A DNA stretch of 64,000 nt, taken from assembly GCA_964632505.1 (NCBI GenBank), contig CAZWCE010000011.1, positions 1-64,000 on the forward strand. Reading direction: 5' to 3'. The translations under genes were made by a program, and so were the position numbers. Under the pieces are notes generated by a model that made no database searches, was not told the DNA's origin, and saw nothing but the letters and a program-made list of their open reading frames with translations. Origin of the DNA: CAZWCE01 sp964632505. GTDB taxonomy: Bacteria > Planctomycetota > Planctomycetia > Pirellulales > Thermoguttaceae. The first letter of the stretch is position 1, and every line of letters begins with the position of its first letter. Below, piece by piece: positions 1 to 9,060 of this stretch.

Positions 1-2515
<2,515 letters not shown>

Positions 2516-2878
2516 CCAACACTCCAAGCCACCTCGCCACGGCCGTTTCCCCGAAAGAGAAAACGTCCTATCGCAAGGCATTGCCCGAAATCCTGAACAC
2601 CGCGAAACTACCGCGACTCTCGATGGTCACCGACTCCATCCCAGCCACCCGCACCCCCTGACGGAAGTGAGAGGCCGTTCCGGAATCGACATCCAAAGCG
2701 AGCCTTTTGTAACGATATGCTCTAAGTGCTCAAAAGAAACCCTGCCGTTCATCGACGCGGTTTCTTTGATAAAAAATCAGATGCCACTCTTGCAAAAACC
2801 AATTGTCAAAGATCGTTTCTCGGAACTTATTCGTCCCGCCCGAGAGGCCAAGCCCCAACAGGGCTTCACCAATCGAGA
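2516..2878 (-). other. Leader of the 23S precursor transcript
   Basis: About 360 nt lie between the predicted transcription start (near 2878) and the mature 23S 5' end. The stretch holds a boxA-like element but no 16S, tRNA or convincing coding region. The part next to the 23S 5' end (2516-2660) is where a processing stem with the 3' flank would form, but the 3' flank is outside the window so pairing cannot be checked. An open frame runs through here on the plus strand, but its composition is not protein-like. Confidence 0.6.
2799..2814 (-). promoter_or_regulatory. boxA-like rRNA antitermination element
   Basis: The minus strand reads GATCTTTGACAATTGG, close to the boxA of E. coli rRNA leaders (TGCTCTTTAACAA). 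It sits about 65 nt downstream of the predicted start of transcription and about 285 nt upstream of mature 23S. In rRNA operons boxA recruits NusB/NusE and makes RNA polymerase resistant to Rho. The call is by sequence similarity and position only. Confidence 0.55.
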
Positions 2879-2884
2879 CTGGTT

Positions 2885-2913
2885 ATTCTACCGGGAGCGA
2901 TTCGCTTTGTCAA
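2885..2913 (-). promoter_or_regulatory. Sigma-70-type promoter of the 23S operon
   Basis: On the minus strand TTGACA (2913-2908) is followed by a 17-bp spacer and TAGAAT (2890-2885). This is a perfect -35, ideal spacing and a 5/6 match to the -10. Transcription would start near 2878 and run through the boxA-like site into 23S. This is one of the best promoter matches in the window, as expected for an rRNA operon. Confidence 0.85.
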
Positions 2914-3283
2914 ACAGGAAAACCGAAAAAGTTCAGAAATCCTTTTTCCGACAGACTCCGAAGGAAGCAACTTGCTTCCGACAAGAGCCACCGGCGAACC
3001 ACTCGCTCAACAGCTTCTCCAGAAATCGGGCCAAGCTTTCGCGAAAACCCTTTCAAAAAGACGCCGAATGGGCGTTCGAGAAAAAGGAATTCGCCGGGCT
3101 GTGTGCCAACGATGGGGAACAATATATCCCGGCTTCGGGGATCTGTCAAAGGGGTAACTTAAAAAAATTCAAACTTTCCGCCGCATACGGCGCTAACAGC
3201 TGTTTTCCGCGGTTGTTCGCCCTTTGGCCCCTTCTTTTTCCTGCCCTCTTCGGCACGTCGGACCCGAAGCCTCGGACCCGAAA
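2914..3283. other. Non-coding stretch upstream of the 23S promoter
   Basis: This stretch separates the terminator at 3284-3342 from the 23S promoter. It could contain upstream activating (UP-element or Fis-like) sequence, but no distinct motif was recognised and no supported gene is present. Confidence 0.4.
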
Positions 3284-3342
3284 CCAAAAAGAAGGCGACC
3301 GCCCCGACTCCACATCGAAACGATCGCCTTCCCCAATTTTTT
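3284..3342. terminator. Hairpin terminator with T-runs on both sides
   Basis: An 11-bp inverted repeat (GAAGGCGACCG at 3291-3301 against CGATCGCCTTC at 3321-3331, one wobble) is flanked by AAAAA at 3286-3290 and TTTTTT at 3337-3342. On the minus strand it ends in CTTCTTTTTGG. It therefore suits the minus-strand gene ending at 3384 and shields the 23S promoter from read-through. It could work in both directions. Confidence 0.7.
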
Positions 3343-3383
3343 CCTCTTGTGCTCAGCGCCGCAACGGTCTGAGTCTTTTTTGT

Positions 3384-3704
3384 CTACGGCTCTCCGAACT
3401 CCTCTTCGCCGCTCTCCCGAGACGCGGCGGTCACGTCGGCATCCGGATCGACCTGAGCAAACGATGCTCCCGACGACGCCACCCCCGGGAGATGGGGGCG
3501 AGGTGTCTCTTCGCGAGACGACTCTTCCTGAAGAGAGAGGGTTGGTCCCAGAGAATCCGGAACCCCCGTCGTCTCGGTTCGATTTTGAGTCCACTCGTTG
3601 AGCACCTTTTCCACCCGACGATCCAGTTCATTGAGGCGATCGAGAAGGTCGTTGTGTTTTGCGTCGAGCTCCATCAGACGCTCCATCGGATTAGCGGAAC
3701 TCAT
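3384..3704 (-). CDS. Small charged helical protein of unknown function
   Basis: This is a 106-residue protein. I do not recognise a named family. Residues 1-40 are strongly helical and charged, with heptad-like Leu/Met/Val positions (PMERLMELDAKHNDLLDRLN and onward), consistent with a short coiled coil. The remainder is Pro/Ser/Glu-rich and probably disordered. The ATG start is supported by an upstream AGGGGGAG Shine-Dalgarno sequence about 3 nt away, and a good terminator follows at 3284-3342. It is monocistronic, lying between the 23S operon and rpsU. No signal peptide or membrane segment is visible. The helical start, ribosome-binding site and terminator argue that it is real despite the anonymous sequence. 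Confidence 0.62.
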   Translation of the reverse strand: MSSANPMERLMELDAKHNDLLDRLNELDRRVEKVLNEWTQNRTETTGVPDSLGPTLSLQEESSREETPRPHLPGVASSGASFAQVDPDADVTAASRESGEEEFGEP

Positions 3705-4128
3705 CGACTCCCCCTATTCTTTTCTTTTTCTAAACGGAGATCCCGTGGGTGATTTGACCTATCACTTTTTTCGTTCGAAGAAGCCGCCGGCAACGCATAC
3801 TTGCCTACCGACCCTTTTCGAGAGTCGCCGCCGTTCTCCCCCATTTTGCCTTGTCCGTACCGGGAATTTCAGCCGCACGATCGACAAAAAGCGTACTTCC
3901 TACCTTTCTTATTCGGAGTCTCCAAGCGGTGGCATTGAACGGCATCTCCGGGTTCCTTGGAATTCCATGGCTTTCGAACGCAAAGAATGTGAATCTTTTC
4001 CGGTCAGGCAATCCTTGCCGGCGAATTTCAGGAGTGTGATACGCAACACAACCGAGGGGATCCCCGGCAACACGCGCTTCGTGGAGTGAAATCTTCGAAA
4101 AAAATCGCCGAGCTCGCAATCCCAAGGG
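3705..4128. other. Non-coding intergenic stretch
   Basis: This divergent intergenic region lies between the small minus-strand gene and rpsU. Open frames occur on both strands, but none has protein-like composition or a ribosome-binding site. It should hold the promoter of the minus-strand gene; no strong -35/-10 pair was found for it. Confidence 0.4.
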
Positions 4129-4158
4129 TAGACAACCCCCCCGCGAGATCGATATACT
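4129..4158 (+). promoter_or_regulatory. Sigma-70-type promoter of rpsU
   Basis: TAGACA (4129-4134), an 18-bp spacer and TATACT (4153-4158), each hexamer matching 5/6 of the consensus. The start of transcription would be near 4165, leaving an rpsU leader of about 124 nt. The match is strong and the position fits a highly expressed ribosomal protein gene. Confidence 0.7.
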
Positions 4159-4288
4159 GATGGGATCCCTTTCAGCGAAGCGAAGCGGCATCTCTCGTTC
4201 GTGTTTCGTTTTCCATGGATCTTTGACGATATCTTTCACGTCGAAGAGAATCATTTTCAGAACCTTATTTCACGAAAGGCAGGCATTA

Positions 4289-4480
4289 GTGGTTAAACTA
4301 ACTTTGCGGGAAAAGGAATCGATCCAGGAAGCGGTCCGTCGATTCCGCAAATTGGTGGAGAGGAGCGGCATCAAAAAAGAAATGCGAAGAAGAGAGTATT
4401 ACGAGAAGCCCAGCGAAACCAAGCGACGCGCCCGACTGCGTGCCGAACGGCGTTCTCGGCACCGCCTCACCCGGAGCTAA
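4289..4480 (+). CDS. rpsU: 30S ribosomal protein bS21
   Basis: This is a 63-residue, very basic protein of the small ribosomal subunit, which acts near the anti-Shine-Dalgarno end of 16S rRNA during initiation. The sequence begins MVKLTLREKESIQEAVRRFR and contains the S21 hallmark EYYEKPSETKRR followed by an Arg-rich helix. I chose the GTG at 4289 because it gives the family's normal N-terminus and follows a purine-rich GAAAGGCAGG. The frame is open further upstream, but those residues do not belong to S21. It is monocistronic with its own promoter at 4129-4158. Length is normal for the family. Confidence 0.95.
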   Translation: MVKLTLREKESIQEAVRRFRKLVERSGIKKEMRRREYYEKPSETKRRARLRAERRSRHRLTRS

Positions 4481-4694
4481 GCGGCATTTCCGATCGTTTG
4501 CCTCTCTCGACGGCAAGCAACAGGCGGCGCCCCGCCATTGTCTCCATACACACGTATTTGATCGCGCCGTCTCGGATCTATTCTAGAAAGCGTCTCCCCG
4601 ACTCCCTTCGAGATTCGGCGAGGCGCTGTCTCCGCTTGAAAATGCCCGCCGCCGAAGCACTCAGAAAATGAAGAAATCGCCGTGAAGCGGGAGC

Positions 4695-4716
4695 AAGGAG
4701 GGAACCTTCCCTCCTT
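4695..4716. terminator. Perfect inverted repeat between rpsU and nadC
   Basis: AAGGAGGGAACC followed by TTCCCTCCTT forms a stem of about 9-10 bp with a tiny loop. It lies between the converging ends of rpsU (4480) and nadC (4760). The T-run after it is poor on both strands, so it is at best a weak shared terminator. It also contains an anti-Shine-Dalgarno-like sequence, probably by chance. Confidence 0.4.
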
Positions 4717-4759
4717 TGTCATTTCTTGGCCGCCACCGGCCGACGATTTCCGGAGAGCG

Positions 4760-5692
4760 TCACGATTCGAGCCAATCCAGGCCGAGATCGAGCTGGATCG
4801 CCGAGTGCGTGAGCGCCCCGCTGCTGATGCGATCGACTCCCGATTCCGCGACGGCGCGGATCGTCTCCAGCGTAATCCCTCCCGAAGCTTCCAGCTCCAC
4901 CTCCGGCGCCAATCGATCGCGGAGCACCACCGCCTCGGCAAGTTGTTCGGGCGACATATTATCCAGAAGCACGATCTCCGGACCGCTGGGGAGCACCTCC
5001 TGAAGCTGCTCCACGGAATCGACCTCTACCTCCACGATCGTCGTCGACTCTTGCTCCAGCTCTTTCAGAAAAGCCTTTGCGCGGAGCACCGCTTCGGCGG
5101 GAGTATAGTCGGGGCTCCTTTCGCCTTCGAGGCGTCGTGCTCCATGCGCCAGATGGTTGTCCTTGATCAACACGGCATCGTAGAGCCCGGTCCGGTGATT
5201 CTTTCCCCCTCCACAGCGAACGGCGTACTTCTCCAACAATCGCCAACCGAGCGTTGTTTTCCGGGTATCGTACAGACGGGCTCCCGTCCCGGCGACCGCC
5301 CGCACATACGCGGAGGTCATCGTGGCCACCCCGCAAAGTTTTCCGAGCAGGTTCAACACCAATCGCTCGGCGGTGAGCATCGGACGAACCGGTCCTTCCA
5401 TTTTGCCGAGGGCATCGCCGGGAAGCAGGCTCGCGCCATCCTCCTTCAGGGGAATCCAGCGAAGGCTCGAGTGGACCGCGGCGAGCATCGGTTCGACCGC
5501 GGCAATGCCGGCCGCCACCCCCGGCCGGCGGGAGACGACCATCGCACTCCCCTCCGACTCAGGTGGAATCAAAGCCATGCTCGTCAAATCGCCGATCGAT
5601 CGGGTATCTTCTTCCACAGCCAAAGCGACCAACTTCTCCACCGCCTTGTTCAATTCGTCGTTCCAAACATGTTGCGTGAACTCTCTGTGCAT
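4760..5692 (-). CDS. nadC: Nicotinate-nucleotide pyrophosphorylase (quinolinate phosphoribosyltransferase)
   Basis: NadC converts quinolinate and PRPP to nicotinate mononucleotide with release of CO2 and PPi, in the cytosolic de novo NAD pathway. The 310-residue protein has the family signatures in order: EEDTRSIGDLTS (28-39), the ERLVLNLLGKLCGVAT helix (109-124), DTRKTTLGWR (142-151; the usual form is DTRKTTPGLR), GGGKNHR (161-167), IKDNH (176-180), EVEVDSVEQ, LLDNMSPE and EASGGI. I chose the ATG at 5692, which has GGGAAGGA upstream. A longer open frame would run into the neighbouring lipoprotein gene and add an Arg-rich tail foreign to the family. It is probably co-transcribed behind the two lipoprotein genes (73-nt gap). 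The Pro-to-Leu change in the DTRKTT motif is unusual but need not abolish activity. Confidence 0.95.
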   Translation of the reverse strand: MHREFTQHVWNDELNKAVEKLVALAVEEDTRSIGDLTSMALIPPESEGSAMVVSRRPGVAAGIAAVEPMLAAVHSSLRWIPLKEDGASLLPGDALGKMEGPVRPMLTAERLVLNLLGKLCGVATMTSAYVRAVAGTGARLYDTRKTTLGWRLLEKYAVRCGGGKNHRTGLYDAVLIKDNHLAHGARRLEGERSPDYTPAEAVLRAKAFLKELEQESTTIVEVEVDSVEQLQEVLPSGPEIVLLDNMSPEQLAEAVVLRDRLAPEVELEASGGITLETIRAVAESGVDRISSGALTHSAIQLDLGLDWLES

Positions 5693-5765
5693 GAAAAATC
5701 CTTCCCATTCATTCCAATCTCCGGCCCGTCGATGGCGGCCGCCGCGGCGCAACCGGGCTGCCAGG

Positions 5766-7115
5766 TCACCGACGGGGCGCCGAGTCCGAGCGGTTCGCGT
5801 CCTCACGCGCCAGGCGTTCCGTTTCCCACGCCTCGAACTCCTTCGATTCGACCAGCTCCTCGAATGTCGTCTCCAGGAGAATATTGTTGACGATCACCTT
5901 GTCAAGACGTCGATCCATCTCGGTCAGCAATCCGCAGGCTCGCTCGAAATCCTTCTGCTCGATGAGCACCAGCAGCAGACTTCGGTTCGCCAGAATCGAT
6001 TCCGGAAAGGCGTCGACGAACCGACCGAAAGCGGCTTCCGCCTCTCGATAATTTTTTTCTTCGAGGTAGGTCGAGCCCCGCAAAAAATGCAACCAGGGAT
6101 CGCCGCCGACGCGGTCATCAATCCGGTCGAGCGTCGCCCGGGCCTTGTCGAACTCCCCTCTCGGCCAGTAGTATTCCAGGGCCATCAGGTCCATGCCCGG
6201 CCGATCGGGAAAGCGTTTTTCGATCTCTTCGGCAACCTGCTCCACCTTCTCAGGCTCTTCCAGATAGGTCGCCTTCATACGAACGAGCTGAACCGGCCGC
6301 TGACGCTTGATCGCTTCCGGAAGATCCGGATAGAAGGCGAGCAACTCAGACCACTTTTCCTCCGCCGCGAGTTCGAAATATTTTCGAAGTTGGGCATCGA
6401 CTTCCGCCATCCGCCAGACGATCTCCGAAGAGAGTTCTTCAAGTTCCGGGTCTTGTCGATAATCGTTCACCGCTTTCTGGTAGAGCATTTCGGTCATCGG
6501 CTCCCCGCGGTCGTAGGAGAGGATGTCGACGATGTGAATCTTTCCGTCGGTGAATCGGGAAAGGGTGTACAAATGATAATTGATCTTGCCGGTGGGGGAA
6601 GCCAGACGAAAGAGCACGGCCGGATGCTCCCCGTTTTTTTGGAGTCGCAAGAATTCGAAGATTCCCGCGCGACCGAGGTGTTCCCCCAAGATCCGCGAAA
6701 ACGGCTCCTCCCGCCGCTCCCGGCGGTATGTTTCGAGAAACGTGTCTTTCCGCATCTGAGAAATCGGGAACTCCTCGTTGGCATCGAGCTTCTCGCCAAC
6801 CCGGGCGAGCATCGCTTCATAATCGACCGCCTCGTCGAAAGCGCGCAAATTCCTCCGGGCGATCGCTTCCTCCAACGATTCGGCGAACCGACGGATTTGC
6901 GGTTCGGTCATTCGGCTATCTTCGATCGGAATCTCCTCGATCGGGGGCGGCGCTTCCGCTGTCGGCGGCTCCGAAGGACTTTCCGATTTCTCCGGCGGGG
7001 ATCCACAACCCGACCATGCGATGGCGAGGAGCACTCCCGCCCAAAAAAAGCCGGATATTCCTCGTTTGGAAACCGACGCCTTGCTGCGTCTGAGAAGGTG
7101 ATGTCGATGTCGCAA
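5766..7115 (-). CDS. TPR-containing lipoprotein (paralogue A)
   Basis: A 449-residue predicted lipoprotein. It has a basic N-terminus, a hydrophobic stretch (about 20-35) and a lipobox-like AWSGC with the acceptor Cys at 37, followed by a Pro/Glu/Ser linker (38-65). The rest is helical, and the last half contains TPR-like repeats (for example DPWLHFLRGSTYLEEKNYRE). The start is a TTG at 7115: AAAGGAGG lies about 10 nt upstream, inside the end of the preceding gene, and no in-frame ATG comes before the signal sequence. It lies 1 nt after the stop of paralogue B and matches it in architecture (N-terminal helical domain, a beta-rich HYLYTLSRF/DYHWLRLAR core, C-terminal TPRs), so the pair looks like a tandem duplication. 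The specific function is unknown; TPRs suggest a protein-interaction role at the envelope. Confidence 0.82.
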   Translation of the reverse strand: MRHRHHLLRRSKASVSKRGISGFFWAGVLLAIAWSGCGSPPEKSESPSEPPTAEAPPPIEEIPIEDSRMTEPQIRRFAESLEEAIARRNLRAFDEAVDYEAMLARVGEKLDANEEFPISQMRKDTFLETYRRERREEPFSRILGEHLGRAGIFEFLRLQKNGEHPAVLFRLASPTGKINYHLYTLSRFTDGKIHIVDILSYDRGEPMTEMLYQKAVNDYRQDPELEELSSEIVWRMAEVDAQLRKYFELAAEEKWSELLAFYPDLPEAIKRQRPVQLVRMKATYLEEPEKVEQVAEEIEKRFPDRPGMDLMALEYYWPRGEFDKARATLDRIDDRVGGDPWLHFLRGSTYLEEKNYREAEAAFGRFVDAFPESILANRSLLLVLIEQKDFERACGLLTEMDRRLDKVIVNNILLETTFEELVESKEFEAWETERLAREDANRSDSAPRR

Positions 7116-7116
7116 C

Positions 7117-8349
7117 TTAGGGGGCCCTCCTTTCTTCCCACTTCCGAAACGCCTCCGATTGCTGCAAATCGCCGAGACTCACATTCCCCAAGACCGCGTC
7201 GACCTCCTCACTCCCGAAACGACGCTCCAGTTTTTCGAGCACCTCGACGGCCGGCGCGTGCTTCTCCTGCACCGCCAAAGCACTCAGCAAGAGCATGTTG
7301 CCGAAATAGGACTCCGGAAAGACGGCAAGCCCGGCTCGGGTCAACGATTCCATTTTCGCGTAATCTTCGTTCGTGAAAGCGAGTTCGGCCCGGACGAAAT
7401 CGAGATAGGGGTCCCCGCCCAACTGCGCGTCGAGCTGCTCGATCGCCAGCGCGGCTCGATCGGGTTTTTCCGCGGCGATATAGGTATCGATGCTCCAGAG
7501 CCAAACCGAGGGATCCTCCGGGAATTGTTCAAGATAGGCCTCGAGCACCGGCAGCACCACGGCACGATGGGTCGGCATCTGCAAAACGACCTGACAATGG
7601 CGTCGCGCGAGCAACTGTTTCCGGCGAAGAACTTCCGGTAGCTGAAGGAATGCCTCCATCACCCAGGGGGGGTCTCCCTGATCATAGGCGGCCAGGAACG
7701 GCAACAACGCCTGGAGGTGATCGCGGTAATCGGTCGCCTGATTCTCCATCGACTCGAGCACTTCGTCATTCTCGGAGAAAAGGACCAGTGCATCGCAAAA
7801 GAAGGAATCGCTGAACCATTCTCCCTTGGTGGTGGGCTTCACGTCGATGATCTTCACTCCGCCGTTCGACTGCCGTGCCAGTCGCAACCAGTGATAATCG
7901 AGACCGCCGTCGGGATGGGAAATCCGAAACAGGGCCGTCGGAGCATCTTCCAACGATTGCAGTTTCACGAACCGGTACTTACCGAGTTTTCCCAACTGGC
8001 GGTCGACGACCGGTCCGAACCCCGGGTGGAGGATGCCTTCCTTCATCACATCGAGGATCTTTTTCACGTTCGGATCGTTTTCGGTTCCCAACTTTTCGCG
8101 AACCCGTTCGAAAAGCGTGTCGCGGTCGATCGCCTCATCGATCGCCGTGAACTCTCCCAACGCCACCTGCTGCTCCAACTCCCCGGCGAAACGACGCATC
8201 GCCGACTCGTCGGACATTCCTGCGTACTCCGATCCACTTTCCTCGGGCGATTTCCGGCTCCCGCAACCGACCAGAGCGAGGCAGCCGAGGAGGGTCACCG
8301 AAAGAATCATTTTTTTGTGAAACGGACGATGTGCCAACCGGGATTCCAT
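7117..8349 (-). CDS. TPR-containing lipoprotein (paralogue B)
   Basis: A 410-residue predicted lipoprotein. The n-region is rich in Arg/His/Lys, the hydrophobic core is about residues 14-25, and the lipobox ALVGC has its Cys at 29. It shares with its downstream neighbour an N-terminal helical segment (MRRFAGELEQQ here against IRRFAESLEEA there), a central segment ending in a lysine/aspartate-rich strand, and C-terminal TPR-like helices such as GGDPYLDFVRAELAFTNEDY. It is first gene of the lipoprotein B - lipoprotein A - nadC group, with a candidate promoter at 8417-8444. No catalytic motif is visible. The upstream ribosome-binding site is weak, so the start could be slightly further in. Confidence 0.82.
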   Translation of the reverse strand: MESRLAHRPFHKKMILSVTLLGCLALVGCGSRKSPEESGSEYAGMSDESAMRRFAGELEQQVALGEFTAIDEAIDRDTLFERVREKLGTENDPNVKKILDVMKEGILHPGFGPVVDRQLGKLGKYRFVKLQSLEDAPTALFRISHPDGGLDYHWLRLARQSNGGVKIIDVKPTTKGEWFSDSFFCDALVLFSENDEVLESMENQATDYRDHLQALLPFLAAYDQGDPPWVMEAFLQLPEVLRRKQLLARRHCQVVLQMPTHRAVVLPVLEAYLEQFPEDPSVWLWSIDTYIAAEKPDRAALAIEQLDAQLGGDPYLDFVRAELAFTNEDYAKMESLTRAGLAVFPESYFGNMLLLSALAVQEKHAPAVEVLEKLERRFGSEEVDAVLGNVSLGDLQQSEAFRKWEERRAP

Positions 8350-8416
8350 TGCGAAAGACTCTCAAAAAAGGGCAGCGGAACGAAGCGGAAAAGACGATGC
8401 ACCTTATTTCCTTTCC

Positions 8417-8444
8417 ACTATACCAGTTGCTCGACAAAATACAA
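8417..8444 (-). promoter_or_regulatory. Candidate promoter for the lipoprotein-nadC group
   Basis: On the minus strand TTGTAT (8444-8439), a 16-bp spacer and TATAGT (8422-8417). The -10 matches 5/6 and the -35 keeps TTG. The start of transcription would be about 8410, some 60 nt before the lipoprotein B start codon. Confidence 0.45.
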
Positions 8445-8529
8445 TCTTCCACTTTCCCCACCCATTTTTGTTTCCTATACTTCGATTCCTTCGATCCGGA
8501 AAAAATGCGCCCAAGAGCCATTTCTCTAG

Positions 8530-8558
8530 TTGGCTTTCCGCGACGGATCGTTCATAAT
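8530..8558 (+). promoter_or_regulatory. Candidate promoter for the comEA-like/uvrB group
   Basis: TTGGCT (8530-8535), a 17-bp spacer and CATAAT (8553-8558): 4/6 and 5/6 matches with ideal spacing. The predicted start near 8565 coincides with an in-frame ATG, so a leaderless form of the next gene is possible alongside the start chosen at 8598. Confidence 0.5.
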
Positions 8559-8597
8559 CAATGAATGTTTTCGAGTCCTTCCTCTCCCAGTGGTATC

Positions 8598-9020
8598 ATG
8601 GACGAGAAGAAATCCAAACCATCGCTGAATCTACTTCGCCGTCGCGATCAGTGGGTCCTGGCCGTTTTACTGCTGGTCGCCGCCGGGATGCTCTTCTTCT
8701 GGTGGTACCGACAGGGAGGGCTGGAAGGCCGAACCGTCGAATTCAAGGACCTCTCCCCCCGAAAGGCGGAGTACGCGGTCGACTTGAATTCCGCCGAGTG
8801 GCCGGAATTGGCGCAACTGCCCGATATCGGTGAAACTTTGGCCAAACGGATCGTCGAGTACCGTCGGGAGCATGGTTCGTTCCCTTCGAACGATTCCCTG
8901 ATTCGGGTTCGCGGGATCGGACCGAAGACCCTCGAAAGCGTGATGCCCTATCTCGTGCCGACCGCGGGGACCGAAACGATCGTCCTCGAACCGGATCCGA
9001 CGCAGCGCGACAGCAGTTGA
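8598..9020 (+). CDS. ComEA-like helix-hairpin-helix membrane protein
   Basis: A 140-residue protein with a short basic cytoplasmic start, one membrane segment (about residues 17-36, QWVLAVLLLVAAGMLFFWWY) and an outward-facing C-terminal domain. That domain carries the ComEA signature: VDLNSAEWPELAQLPDIGE, then AKRIVEYRREHG, then IRVRGIGPKTLE, which are two helix-hairpin-helix motifs of the DNA-binding kind. In competent bacteria ComEA binds incoming DNA outside the inner membrane. Here no other competence gene is adjacent, so a role in DNA uptake is inference. I chose the ATG at 8598 because it gives a typical N-terminus; an in-frame ATG at 8565 would add 11 residues. It lies 40 nt before uvrB and is probably co-transcribed. 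Confidence 0.85.
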   Translation: MDEKKSKPSLNLLRRRDQWVLAVLLLVAAGMLFFWWYRQGGLEGRTVEFKDLSPRKAEYAVDLNSAEWPELAQLPDIGETLAKRIVEYRREHGSFPSNDSLIRVRGIGPKTLESVMPYLVPTAGTETIVLEPDPTQRDSS

Positions 9021-9060
9021 ACGCCCCTTTTCGCAGCCAAGCCTTCTTGAGGAGTATCCC

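Noticed and set aside
2667..3752. Long plus-strand open frame (361 codons) across the 23S leader and promoter
   Set aside because: It overlaps the rRNA promoter, boxA-like site and a clear terminator. Its composition (many Arg, Ser, Pro, Phe) is that of a chance frame, and no ribosome-binding site precedes it.
3805..4254. Minus-strand frame of 149 codons upstream of rpsU
   Set aside because: It covers the rpsU promoter. The sequence has no domain pattern and no ribosome-binding site.
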